Source of the DNA: Verrucomicrobiota bacterium | GTDB taxonomy: Bacteria; Verrucomicrobiota; Verrucomicrobiia; Opitutales; UBA953 | Length of the DNA stretch: 64,000 bases | Assembly (NCBI GenBank): GCA_003569205.1 | Contig: BGOK01000006.1 | Location: forward strand, 62,001-126,000 | Direction: 5' to 3' | Shown: in pieces, positions 54,764-63,409 of the stretch | How the letters are laid out: every line of letters starts with the position of its first letter | Numbering within the stretch: position 1 is the first letter of the stretch | Translations under genes and position numbers: made by a program | Notes under the pieces: generated by a model | Databases searched by the model: none | Seen by the model: only the letters and a program-made list of their open reading frames with translations | Told to the model about the DNA's origin: nothing

Positions 54764-55096
54764 ATGTCCGCTGGTCTCACCCTCCCTTTTAAAATTAGCG
54801 TCCTCGTGTTCATGCACGATGCGCAAGGCCGACAGCTGCTCATTCAACGCACTAAGGCCCCGAATAAGGGCTGCTGGAGCCCCGTCGGTGGCAAGTTAGA
54901 GATGGCCACGGGCGAATCGCCTTTTGAATGCGCGGTCCGCGAAGTCGGCGAAGAAACGGGCGCGACCGTCGTGACCACGGACCTGCACCTCTTTGGGATG
55001 ATTTCCGAAAAGGGCTATGAGGGCCAATCCCACTGGCTGATGTTCCTCTTTGATTGCCGCAAGCCGCTGACTGGTCTCCCCCGAGACCATCGATGA
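54764..55096 (+). CDS. NUDIX hydrolase, N-terminal part (frameshifted)
   Basis: Starting at the ATG at 54764 (an upstream GTG at 54731 is possible), the frame contains LTLPFKISVLVFMHDAQGRQ and the NUDIX box GGKLEMATGE then AVREVGEETGA, which would hydrolyse a nucleoside diphosphate linked to a second group. It ends early at LPRDHR just after a run of five C residues at 55078-55082. With one C fewer, the frame continues as LPETIDEGRFGFFSR to a normal stop at 55286. The box is intact, so the catalytic core is present, but the C-terminal lid is in the other frame. Confidence 0.82.
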   Translation: MSAGLTLPFKISVLVFMHDAQGRQLLIQRTKAPNKGCWSPVGGKLEMATGESPFECAVREVGEETGATVVTTDLHLFGMISEKGYEGQSHWLMFLFDCRKPLTGLPRDHR

Positions 55097-55286
55097 AGGG
55101 CGGTTCGGTTTCTTCTCTCGAGCCGAAGTTGAGACGACCGATATTCCCGCCACCGACCGCACCCTACTCTGGCCGATCTTTGACCAACATCGCCGCGGCT
55201 TCATCGCCTACCGCGCCGAATGCGATCCGGGGCAGCCGCTCCGTATGACCATCGAAGAGACGGATACGCGCCCTAACCTGGACTGA
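55083..55286 (+). pseudogene. C-terminal part of the frameshifted NUDIX gene
   Basis: The shifted frame encodes ETIDEGRFGFFSRAEVE, then IPATDRTLLWPIFDQHRRG, and ends at PNLD with TGA at 55284-55286. It has no start codon of its own and fits only as the tail of the hydrolase begun at 54764. The next gene starts two bases later. Confidence 0.7.
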
Positions 55287-55288
55287 AG

Positions 55289-55837
55289 ATGGACGCCGGA
55301 GGCTCAGCCGCGGAATTCAAGCGGACCAACCGTAAGCCCGCCTATCCCATTGGCGCAGCGCTCCGCGAATACCTTGCCCGTGAAGGCCGCGAAGTCGACC
55401 TCCCCGTCACCTACGCACAGCTCCGAGGCTTCACCGCGGCCATGCCCCTCCTTAACCGCGACGGGAAAGACTCCCTCTGGGAAACCGTCGCGTACTCGCA
55501 GGATGAAATGGAACGCCTCTCGCAAGGGCTCCTTGAAACGTACGCCCTCCTCCGCGGGGAAGGCGGGATGAAAGTCTTCAGCCACGTCTACGTCGACCGC
55601 GTCGATTTTTGCTCTTTCGGTAATTCGCAGCCCTTCCGCGTCCGCATCGTCAACGCGTACAACGAAAACCACGATTACTTCTATGTGAAAGTGGGCGATG
55701 CCTCCCGCGTCTGCGGGCTTGAGCTCGAGCACCTACTCTCACCGAACCGCATGCTCTACCTCACCCAAGGGGACACCTTGGTCGAGGAGCACGTCACGGG
55801 CATTCCCTGGGGATATCTTCGCCGAACAATGGCTTGA
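55289..55837 (+). CDS. Kinase-fold-like protein, N-terminal part (frameshifted)
   Basis: The frame begins two bases after the NUDIX tail. It encodes a helical start, then strands with DYFYVKVGDASRVCGLELEHLLSP, in which the Lys and Glu would match the ATP-binding pair of a protein-kinase-like fold. It stops soon after HVTGIPW near 55809 with TMA, while the remaining half of the fold continues in another frame. One base fewer in CCC (55805-55807) or GGGG (55809-55812) would rejoin them. Family unknown. Confidence 0.72.
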   Translation: MDAGGSAAEFKRTNRKPAYPIGAALREYLAREGREVDLPVTYAQLRGFTAAMPLLNRDGKDSLWETVAYSQDEMERLSQGLLETYALLRGEGGMKVFSHVYVDRVDFCSFGNSQPFRVRIVNAYNENHDYFYVKVGDASRVCGLELEHLLSPNRMLYLTQGDTLVEEHVTGIPWGYLRRTMA

Positions 55838-56345
55838 GGCCGGCCAGCATCACCCAGTCCGCCTCGCCAAAGAACTGATCAAGTTCGAGGAACGCTGCCT
55901 CGTCCGCCTTCTGGGCGATATGCGGGCCTATAACTTCGTCATCGCCGTCACGCCTGATTTCGACGCCACGGCCATTCGCGTCCGGGCGATGGATTTTGAC
56001 CAACAGTCCTACGACGGACGCCTCCGCTTCTACCTCCCTGGTTCATTCAAGGAAAACCGGCCCTACACGCAGCTCTGTGCCCGGCATATCAACGCCGCCT
56101 CCGCTACCCAATACCGGCGCGAAGAGCAGTCACTCATCCACCGCCGGCTGTTGGCGGCCCCCGACCGCGTCCGCGACCTCCTCGCCGCCATGGAGGCCAA
56201 CGCCCTGTCCGCCCCCGAGAAGGCCAAGGAATTGGCCGATGGCCTAGCCGATTATCACCGGGACCCCGCCTTCCGCCAGCATACGACGATGGCCAGCCTC
56301 ATTGGCGAAAGCTTGGCCCGTTTGGACCGAATCCTGCGCTCTTAA
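55808..56345 (+). CDS. Kinase-fold-like protein, C-terminal part
   Basis: After the frameshift this frame encodes GDIFAEQWLEAGQHHPVRLAK, then VRLLGDMRAYNFVIAVTPD and VRAMDFDQQSYDGRLRFY. GD.xxxN followed by MDFDQ is the spacing of the catalytic loop and metal-binding loop of aminoglycoside-phosphotransferase-like kinases. The C-terminal helical region is ordinary. It lies 64 bases upstream of purF. The frame itself extends upstream to 55698, but that stretch translates to unrelated sequence. The enzymatic role is inference. Confidence 0.7.
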
Positions 56346-56408
56346 GCCTCTGCGAAGAGTAAGCGCTGGACAGGATAGGCGCCAACCCGACAAAGTCGGA
56401 AGCCTGCG

Positions 56409-58322
56409 ATGAGCGACTCCTTAAGGCACGAATGCGGCATTGCCCTTGTCCGGCTAACCAAGGACCTGAAATGGTATCAGGAGAAGTACGGCACCCCCCT
56501 GCATGGCTTTAACCAGCTCTTCCTCCTCATGGAGAAGCAGCATAACCGTGGCCAAGACGGCGCCGGTATCGGTAGCGTCAAAATTGGGGCGGAAAACGGC
56601 GAGGCCTTTCTCTTCCGCGACCGCGAAATCGGCGCCCAGGGCTTGACCCAAATCTTCACCCGCCAAATCAAGACCTACGCTGACAAGGTGCGTGAGGCCA
56701 TCATCGTCCCGGAGTTCCCCGAGACGGTGAAGCGCCACTTTGACTTTGGCGGTGAACTGCTCCTCGGCCACCTACGCTACGGGACCTCCGGTAACTTCGA
56801 CTCGGTCTCCTGCCACCCCTACGCGCGTAAGTCTATCTGGCCGACCCGCAACCTCCTCGTTGCTGGCAACTTCAACCTGACAAATACGCCGGACTTAAAC
56901 GCCTCCCTCACGGAGCGCGGCGCCCACGTCATTTACACGACCGACACCCAGTCCATCCTCGAAGAGATCGGCTTCTGGCTCGACGAAGAACACGACCGTC
57001 TGTTCAAAGCTTTCAAAGATCAGGGGCTCGAGGGGATGGCGGTACAGCACGAAATTTCTAAGCACCTCGACGTCGGCAATGTTCTCCGCAAGGCGGCCAA
57101 GCACTGGGATGGCGGCTACGCCATCGCCGGCCTCATTGGTAACGGGGACTCGTTCGTCGTCCGCGACCCGAACGGTATCCGCCCCTGCTGGTTCGTCCGC
57201 ACGGACGACCTGATTGCCGTCGCCTCCGAGCGCGTCGCACTCATGACCATCATCGGCGCGAGCCAGGCCGAAGTCCAAGAGCTCCCGCCCGGCTCCGCGC
57301 TCATCATGAAGGCCGACGGGCGCCATTCGGTTGAGTGCATCCACCCACCAGGCGAACGTCGGCATTGCTCCTTCGAGCGTATCTATTTCTCGCGCGGCAA
57401 CGACCCTGATATCTACGCCGAACGGAAAGCCCTCGGCGCCGCCCTCGCCGACGAGGTGATTCGCCTCATCAGCGATGACCATGATAAGGCGGTCTTCTCC
57501 TATATCCCGAACACGGCCGAAATCGCCTGGTACGGGCTGATGGAAGAGCTGCGGATGCGCCGCCGCACACAGGTCCGCGACCAACTCCGCGAAGCGTTGG
57601 CCAAGGGCCAACTCGACGATGCCGCCATCGACCGCCTCGTGCTGGGCGGTTGGCCGCGCGGCGAAAAGGTCGCCCACAAGGACGTCAAACTGCGCACGTT
57701 CATCACCCAGGAAAAGAACCGTATGCAGATGGCCTCGCACGTGTACGATATCTCCTACGGCGCTGTCCGCGAAGGAGACACGCTCGTCTGCGTCGACGAC
57801 TCCATCGTCCGGGGCACGACGCTCCGTCAATCGATTCTCCGCATCCTCGCCCGCCCGAATCCGAAGCGCATCGTGATTGCTTCGACGGCGCCGCAAATCC
57901 GCTACCCAGATTGCTACGGTATCGATATGTCCGAGATGGGTAAGTTCCTCGCTTTCCAAGCGGCGGTCGCCCTCTGCAAAGATCGCGGGATGACCGACCT
58001 CCTCCGCGAGGTCTACGAAGACTGCGTGGCGCAGTCCCTCAAGCCGGCGGCCCAGCTGAAGAACCATGTGAAGCGCATTTATGATGCGTTCTCCGATAAG
58101 GAACTCGCGGCGAAGGCTGCCGAACTCGTCTACCCGACAAAGTCCGGGTGGAAGGGCGAACTAGTCATCGTTTTCCAAAAAATTGAGGCCCTCCACAAGG
58201 CTTGTCCGACGAGCCAAGGCGACTGGTATTTTACCGGCAACTACCCGACCCCGGGTGGTTACAGTGTACTCAACCAAGCCTTCATCAACTTCTGGGAAAA
58301 GCGCGAAGGGCGCTCCTATTAA
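56409..58322 (+). CDS. purF: Amidophosphoribosyltransferase, long form
   Basis: A 637-residue enzyme that makes phosphoribosylamine from PRPP and glutamine, the first committed step of purine synthesis. After a short leader the glutaminase cysteine is Cys9 (HECGIALV), followed by KQHNRGQDGAG, HLRYGTSG and NFNLTN; the PRPP site is DTLVCVDDSIVRGTT. It is about 130 residues longer than E. coli PurF, with a helical insertion near KGQLDDAAIDRLVLGG and a C-terminal extension ending FWEKREGRSY. The stop abuts the convergent DUF1343 gene. Confidence 0.95.
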   Translation: MSDSLRHECGIALVRLTKDLKWYQEKYGTPLHGFNQLFLLMEKQHNRGQDGAGIGSVKIGAENGEAFLFRDREIGAQGLTQIFTRQIKTYADKVREAIIVPEFPETVKRHFDFGGELLLGHLRYGTSGNFDSVSCHPYARKSIWPTRNLLVAGNFNLTNTPDLNASLTERGAHVIYTTDTQSILEEIGFWLDEEHDRLFKAFKDQGLEGMAVQHEISKHLDVGNVLRKAAKHWDGGYAIAGLIGNGDSFVVRDPNGIRPCWFVRTDDLIAVASERVALMTIIGASQAEVQELPPGSALIMKADGRHSVECIHPPGERRHCSFERIYFSRGNDPDIYAERKALGAALADEVIRLISDDHDKAVFSYIPNTAEIAWYGLMEELRMRRRTQVRDQLREALAKGQLDDAAIDRLVLGGWPRGEKVAHKDVKLRTFITQEKNRMQMASHVYDISYGAVREGDTLVCVDDSIVRGTTLRQSILRILARPNPKRIVIASTAPQIRYPDCYGIDMSEMGKFLAFQAAVALCKDRGMTDLLREVYEDCVAQSLKPAAQLKNHVKRIYDAFSDKELAAKAAELVYPTKSGWKGELVIVFQKIEALHKACPTSQGDWYFTGNYPTPGGYSVLNQAFINFWEKREGRSY

Positions 58323-59594
58323 TTAGGCGTAGATGCGGTACGGGGCCGTCCGCGCCCGGAAGGCTTCTGCATCCGCATTCCACTGGGCCATCCAGCGCGG
58401 CAAATCAACGGCCGCACCGCGCACGCGGAGTTCTTCGTAGAAGGCTTCGCTGCCGGTGTGCTTGATGAAGAGTTCGCGTTCATTCTTCGTGGCACGAGCG
58501 AAGGGGTTATTGGGTTCCCAGATACAGGCCTGACGCATCATGTGCAGCGAGAGCGCCGTCGGCCGAAACTTCGCCCAGTCATTGATGGCCGTGTAGACGC
58601 CCTGTGTGCCGTCGGGCATAAGCTTCGGCTCTAGGAGTAACCCAGGCACGGCGCTCCCCAAGGTGGCGATGATATCAGCAGATTTACGCCGACTATACTT
58701 GATGAAACGGAAATGCATCTCGTCACCAAAGGTGTGGCTGAAGTCACCGAGCTGGCAGCCGAGGCCAACCATGGCGTAACCCAACGCAGCTTGAGCCGTC
58801 GGGACTTTCGGCGAGGTGGGCACCCAATTCAAGCCGGTCCGATTCCACGTGAGCGCTCGGCTCCAGCCACGCATCGGGACGACCTCGAGAAAGCCCCGAC
58901 GACGTTGTTCATCCGTGAGCTCGAGGACGCCGGGGGTCGCGACCGCCCAACGCGCAATTTCGCCGATGGTGAGTCCGTGCACATAGGGCATCTCGTAGGC
59001 CCCGACGTAGCTACGCCATTTACGGTCTAAGAAAGGGCCGTCGACTTTCTCTCCCCCTAAGGGATTCGGCCGATCCAGCACAATAACACGGATGGGGCGC
59101 GGCAGCGAGAAACAGGCCTCGATGACGTACCGCATGCAACTGATGTAGGTATAGGAACGCGACCCGACGTCCTGAAAGTCGATGACGATCGCATCAAGGC
59201 CCTCGAGCATTTCCGGGGTCGGGCGGCGGGTAGCGCCATAAAGCGAGAAGACCGGTAGCCCCGTGCGCGCGTCCTTGGCGTTCTTAATCGCAATCTCGGC
59301 GGCGGCGGAACCATCAATGCCGTGCTCAGGACCAAAGAGTTTTGTGAGCCGCACCCCGGGCGCGTTCGCCAAGACGTCTGCCGTTCGCTTGCCCGCGGCG
59401 TTCATGCCAGCCCGATGCGTGACAAGGCCGCAACGCACGCCGCGCAAGGTCTCGAAACCGCCAGCCGTCAGCACGTCGATGCCAAGTTGGGTCTGCGCTA
59501 GCGCGGGGGTCGGCGCAGCGAAGGCGCTCGCCGGAAGTAACGAAGCCCCCAGGGAACCGAGGGCAGTGAGACGAAAGAACGCGCGGCGATCCAT
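58323..59594 (-). CDS. DUF1343 protein, NamZ-like exo-beta-N-acetylmuramidase, exported
   Basis: A 423-residue protein starting MDRRAFFRLTALGSLGASL at 59594, whose RRAFF before a hydrophobic run suggests a Tat signal; no zinc or iron motif follows. Body blocks include CGLVTHRAGMNAAGKRTADVL, LFGPEHGIDG, VIDFQDVGSRSYTYI and DRPNPLGGEKVDGP, diagnostic of DUF1343, which contains the GH171 exo-muramidase NamZ. It would remove N-acetylmuramate from peptidoglycan fragments in the periplasm. It shares the abutting stop with purF. Confidence 0.9.
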   Translation of the reverse strand: MDRRAFFRLTALGSLGASLLPASAFAAPTPALAQTQLGIDVLTAGGFETLRGVRCGLVTHRAGMNAAGKRTADVLANAPGVRLTKLFGPEHGIDGSAAAEIAIKNAKDARTGLPVFSLYGATRRPTPEMLEGLDAIVIDFQDVGSRSYTYISCMRYVIEACFSLPRPIRVIVLDRPNPLGGEKVDGPFLDRKWRSYVGAYEMPYVHGLTIGEIARWAVATPGVLELTDEQRRRGFLEVVPMRGWSRALTWNRTGLNWVPTSPKVPTAQAALGYAMVGLGCQLGDFSHTFGDEMHFRFIKYSRRKSADIIATLGSAVPGLLLEPKLMPDGTQGVYTAINDWAKFRPTALSLHMMRQACIWEPNNPFARATKNERELFIKHTGSEAFYEELRVRGAAVDLPRWMAQWNADAEAFRARTAPYRIYA

Positions 59595-59695
59595 GGATGA
59601 GAGCGGCCTCATCTTCGGCCTAATCCGAGGGGGTTCAAAGGTTGATTTTTAAAATCCGTTTGCAGGCGCTCCCGACAGCCGACACCTTCCCCGCC

Positions 59696-60280
59696 ATGCG
59701 CGTCGCCCTCCTTGGCTCTGGTCGCGGCTCTAACGCCGACGCCGTCCTCCGTGCCCAAGCGGACCGCCAGCTAGGGTCAGCCCAAGTCATCGGCCTTTAT
59801 TGCGACCTCCCGACGGCTCCGATGCTCGCGCTGGGACCTAAGTACGGCGTCCCAGCTACCTTCCTTGATCCCGGTCCTTTTAAGACGAAGTTCTCTCCCG
59901 AGCAGGAGGCCTTCTGGGCCCAGACCTTGACTGAGGATGGGGTCGACCTGGTCGTCCTCGCGGGCTTCATGCGCGTGGTGAAGGCGCCCCTACTCGAGCC
60001 GTTCGCCGGGCGTATTATTAACCTGCACCCCACCCTCTTGCCGGCCTTCCCGGGGTTGGATGGTATAGGCCAAACCTGGCGCGCTGGCGTCCCTGCAGGC
60101 GGGTGCACGGTCCATTGGGTCACGGCGGAAGTCGATGGCGGCGCCCACCTCGGCCAGACCGAGGTCACGCGCACCTCCGACGATACCCTCGAAACATTTG
60201 CCCTCAAAATCCATGCCGCCGAGCACACCCTGCTCCCCCGCGTGATCGCAGAACTCGCCACCCGTTTTCACGCCCGATGA
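59696..60280 (+). CDS. purN: Phosphoribosylglycinamide formyltransferase
   Basis: A 194-residue enzyme starting MRVALLGSGRGSNA at 59696. The catalytic Asn-His-Asp triad is in INLHPTLLPAFPG (Asn and His) and VTAEVDGGAHLGQ (Asp). FMRVVKAPLLEPFAG also fits. It transfers a formyl group from 10-formyl-tetrahydrofolate to GAR, the third step of purine synthesis. Its stop overlaps the ATG of prmA (ATGA). Confidence 0.94.
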   Translation: MRVALLGSGRGSNADAVLRAQADRQLGSAQVIGLYCDLPTAPMLALGPKYGVPATFLDPGPFKTKFSPEQEAFWAQTLTEDGVDLVVLAGFMRVVKAPLLEPFAGRIINLHPTLLPAFPGLDGIGQTWRAGVPAGGCTVHWVTAEVDGGAHLGQTEVTRTSDDTLETFALKIHAAEHTLLPRVIAELATRFHAR

Positions 60281-61161
60281 TCGAACTCCGTTGCCCTATC
60301 CATGAAGACATGGTCCAGCCCCTAGAGGACCATTTCTGCGAATTGACCCGATCTTCCTGGATGCTTTTCCATGAAGGCCCCGGTAAGCCGCACTTTGTGA
60401 TGGGCTACTTCGAGACCAAAGAGGAAACGGATGCTGCCTGGGCCGGTCTCCGAAAGGCTTTCAAGAAACTACCCGAGAAATACGAAGAGACGGTCCTCGC
60501 CGACAAGGATTGGAAGGAAGCCTACAAGGAGCACTTGAAGCCTTGGGATCATGGTCGCCTGCATTGGGTCCCGGCATGGATGCGCGGGAAGCATCCCGTC
60601 CCGGCGGATGCGGCGGTGATCTGGTTCGACGCTGGCCTGGCCTTCGGCACTGGCGACCACCCGACCACCCGCCTCTGTGCCATCCGTCTACTCGACTACC
60701 TCGAGACGAAACCTGCTGCCCAAGTCTCGGTGACGGACGCCGGCTGCGGTTCGGGGATCCTCGCCTTGTCTGCCGCCCAGCTCGGCTGCGGGCGGATCAC
60801 CGGCTTCGACCGCGACCCCGAATCCGTCCGCGTCAGTATCGCCAACCGGCAAGACAACGGCATCGCTGACGAGCGCGTGGCCTTCCATCACGCCGGCCTC
60901 GAAGAAGGCTTCCAGCTCGCCGGGCCGGCCGACGTCGTGCTGGCCAACATTATCAGTGATGTGCTTTGCATCTACGCCGACGATCTCGTCAAAGCCGTCA
61001 CCCCGGGGGGCGTTCTCGCCCTCAGCGGCATCCTCGCCAAGGAACAGGCCGCCGTCCGCGCTCACTTCGAAGCCAAATGCACTGCCGCTTGGGGCTCGGT
61101 CCGTGCCGACGGACGGGTCATGGGAGAATGGAGTGACGTCGCGTTGTTCCGTCCGGCCTAA
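60277..61161 (+). CDS. prmA: Ribosomal protein L11 methyltransferase
   Basis: A 294-residue protein starting at the ATG at 60277 (overlapping purN by four bases). The SAM motif is VTDAGCGSGILALSAAQLG, preceded by AFGTGDHPTTRLC, the PrmA signature; the catalytic NII region is VLANIISDVLCIYA. The N-terminal domain recognises L11. The upstream extension of the frame translates the overlapping purN. Linkage of prmA to purN is unusual but the two are clearly coupled. Confidence 0.92.
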   Translation: MIELRCPIHEDMVQPLEDHFCELTRSSWMLFHEGPGKPHFVMGYFETKEETDAAWAGLRKAFKKLPEKYEETVLADKDWKEAYKEHLKPWDHGRLHWVPAWMRGKHPVPADAAVIWFDAGLAFGTGDHPTTRLCAIRLLDYLETKPAAQVSVTDAGCGSGILALSAAQLGCGRITGFDRDPESVRVSIANRQDNGIADERVAFHHAGLEEGFQLAGPADVVLANIISDVLCIYADDLVKAVTPGGVLALSGILAKEQAAVRAHFEAKCTAAWGSVRADGRVMGEWSDVALFRPA

Positions 61162-61222
61162 TACCTACCGATCTCCCGCCCTCCGGGTTGCCCCCTCCGT
61201 TTTTCCCGCTTTTCTTTCCGCC

Positions 61223-61678
61223 ATGGAGAACTCCAAGACCCTGCAGTCGATTCGCTATGCCCGCTGGTCTAGCCTCGCGTTCGCCGCACTCTGCGTGGGG
61301 CTGGGCTTACTGGAACTCGTCGGTGGCTTCAACCTCGGGCCACTGCATATCCCGCCGCGCTGGAATCCGGCCTACGTGACCTTCCCCGTCGCGCTGAAGC
61401 TGGAGTGCTGGTTCTTCTTTTTTTTCGCGGCCCTACTAGTGATCCCTTGGCAACGCACGCCGAATGACCGCACCTGGCGAATCTGTTTCACCGTGCTCTG
61501 CGTCGCCGCGGTCATCTTTGCATTCGCGATGATCTCCGAGGTCATGGCCAAGAACTACATCGCTAACGCGCAGAAGCAGAAAGCCCGCATCCCGGTCTTT
61601 CAAGCCATCCTACTCTTTGTCTCCCTTGGGCAAATTCCGATTACGCTATTCTCTCGTAGGCCCGAGCTACTCGATTAA
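61223..61678 (+). CDS. Small four-helix membrane protein, unknown
   Basis: A 151-residue protein starting MENSKTLQSIRYARW at 61223. Hydrophobic stretches lie at about residues 17-33, 53-75, 88-105 and 124-142, separated by short polar loops. The second holds an aromatic run (WFFFFFAALL). No domain is recognised. It follows prmA after 61 bases and is convergent with purK, with stops abutting at TAATCA. Membrane location is predicted from composition. Confidence 0.7.
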   Translation: MENSKTLQSIRYARWSSLAFAALCVGLGLLELVGGFNLGPLHIPPRWNPAYVTFPVALKLECWFFFFFAALLVIPWQRTPNDRTWRICFTVLCVAAVIFAFAMISEVMAKNYIANAQKQKARIPVFQAILLFVSLGQIPITLFSRRPELLD

Positions 61679-62818
61679 TCAGGCCGATAGCACTGCGAAG
61701 AGGCCTTCGGCTCGGCGTAAGGCATCCTCCAGCGTTGGGGCCGTCACGGTGACGTGTCCCATCTTCCGACCTGGAGCCGCCTTACCCTTATCGTAGAGGT
61801 GCAGCTTGGCGGACGGATCGGAGAGGACTTGGGTCCAAGCGGGCTCTTGTCCGTTCTTCCAAAGATCACCCAGCAGGTTGAGCATCACAGACGGCTGCAG
61901 TGGCTTCGTCCCGCCGAGCGGGAGGCCGCACACCGCCCGGATGTGTTGCTCGAACTGGGAGGTCTCGTTCGCGTCGAAAGTTTGGTGGCCGCTATTATGC
62001 GGACGGGGGGCGAGTTCGTTGACGACGATGCGGCCGTCTTGGACAAACATCTCGACGGCCAATAAGCCGATGAGGCCAATCTTCTCGGCAATACCCAAGG
62101 CGAGCGCCCGCGCCTCCGCCGCCGTCGCCGTAGAAATACGCGCCGGCGAAAGTGAGAGGTGGAGGATGTGGTGGCGGTGGATATTCTCCGCGGCTTCGTA
62201 GACGGCCGTACGGCCATCGACCGTGCGCGCAACGAGGACGGAAATCTCCATCTGGAAGGGCACCCAAGCCTCGAGGACGCCGACGGCGCCGCCGATTTTA
62301 TTCCAAGCCGCGGCCAGATCCGCCTCGGCGGTGGGCAGCTTTACCTGTCCTTTACCGTCATAGCCAAAGTCAGCGGTCTTAAGCACACACGGGAAACCAA
62401 TCGACTTCACGGCGGCTTGTAGTTCAGCGAGCGAAGTGACGACCGCGAAATTCGCACATGGAATCCCGGAGGCGCGCAGAAATTCCTTTTCGCGCCGACG
62501 GTTCTGGCAGATGGCTAACACGTTCGCCGAGGGATGGCTTGGAACGGATTGGGCAACGAACTCGACCGTTGCGGGCGGGATATTCTCGAACTCGAGCGTG
62601 ATGCGACCGCAGCCCTGAGCAAAACGCTTCAGCGCAGCGGTATCGTTCCATTCAGCTGCGACATGCTCATCGGCGATCGCCGCCGCACAGGCCTGCGCAG
62701 AGGGATCGAAGGTCTTTACCTTGTAGCCCATTCGGCGGGCCGCGATGGCCGACATCCGGCCGAGCTGACCGCCACCAAGGATCCCAATCGTACCACCAGG
62801 CAATAAAGGACGTTCCAT
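61679..62818 (-). CDS. purK: N5-carboxyaminoimidazole ribonucleotide synthase
   Basis: A 379-residue ATP-grasp enzyme with GILGGGQLGRMSAIAARRMG at the start, the ATP-binding VLKTADFGYDGKGQVKL, ELAPRPHNSGHQTFDA and HLYDKGKAAPGRKMGHVT. It carboxylates AIR to N5-CAIR with ATP and bicarbonate. It follows purE after 3 bases. Confidence 0.96.
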   Translation of the reverse strand: MERPLLPGGTIGILGGGQLGRMSAIAARRMGYKVKTFDPSAQACAAAIADEHVAAEWNDTAALKRFAQGCGRITLEFENIPPATVEFVAQSVPSHPSANVLAICQNRRREKEFLRASGIPCANFAVVTSLAELQAAVKSIGFPCVLKTADFGYDGKGQVKLPTAEADLAAAWNKIGGAVGVLEAWVPFQMEISVLVARTVDGRTAVYEAAENIHRHHILHLSLSPARISTATAAEARALALGIAEKIGLIGLLAVEMFVQDGRIVVNELAPRPHNSGHQTFDANETSQFEQHIRAVCGLPLGGTKPLQPSVMLNLLGDLWKNGQEPAWTQVLSDPSAKLHLYDKGKAAPGRKMGHVTVTAPTLEDALRRAEGLFAVLSA

Positions 62819-62821
62819 GGC

Positions 62822-63358
62822 TCAGCGCTGCTTCCGGCCCTTCTGGCCTTTCTGGCCAGGAATGGGATTATCCAGCACCGCCTTAGTTTGCTTGGCGCGG
62901 AATTGATCGAGTCGGGTCGCCAGGGTGGTGTCGTTCAAGGCCAGGATCGCAGCGGCACCGAGGGCCGCATTAATCGCCCCCGCACGGCCGATGGCAAAGG
63001 TGTGCACCGGAATGCCCGCCGGCATCTGCACAATCGAGAGGAGCGAGTCGATCCCCTCGAGGGCCTTCGACTGGACGGGGACGCCCATGACGGGCAAGAC
63101 GGTCATGGCGGCAGCCATGCCTGGGAGGTGGGCGGCGCCGCCAGCACCCGCGATGATGATCTTCAAGCCGCGCTGCTTGGCGGTCAGGGCATAGTCCTTT
63201 AACTTGAGGGGCGTGCGGTGCGCGCTCACGACTTCGGTCTCAAAAGAAATCCCTAGGCCCTTTAAAGTATCGGCCGCGTGGATCATCGTCTCCCAATCCG
63301 ACTGCGAGCCCATGATGATGCCGACAACCGGTGCGGGTGAGGAAGACTTGCGAGCCAT
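62822..63358 (-). CDS. purE: N5-carboxyaminoimidazole ribonucleotide mutase
   Basis: A 178-residue class I Pur[18 protein letters not shown] is the signature with the SDW substrate motif, [10 protein letters not shown] the conserved SAHR, and [12 protein letters not shown] the glycine-rich loop. It converts N5-CAIR to CAIR, following purK's product. The Lys/Gln/Gly tail ([11 protein letters not shown]) is an unusual basic ending. Gene order is purE then purK. Confidence 0.96.
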   Translation of the reverse strand: MARKSSSPAPVVGIIMGSQSDWETMIHAADTLKGLGISFETEVVSAHRTPLKLKDYALTAKQRGLKIIIAGAGGAAHLPGMAAAMTVLPVMGVPVQSKALEGIDSLLSIVQMPAGIPVHTFAIGRAGAINAALGAAAILALNDTTLATRLDQFRAKQTKAVLDNPIPGQKGQKGRKQR

Positions 63359-63409
63359 GCCTTCAGCGTGGCGATATCCGCTAACCCTGTGAAGCCCGAA
63401 GCGTAAAAA

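Noticed and set aside
56895-58067. 390-codon minus-strand frame inside purF
   Set aside because: It is antisense to a fully conserved PurF and has no independent support.
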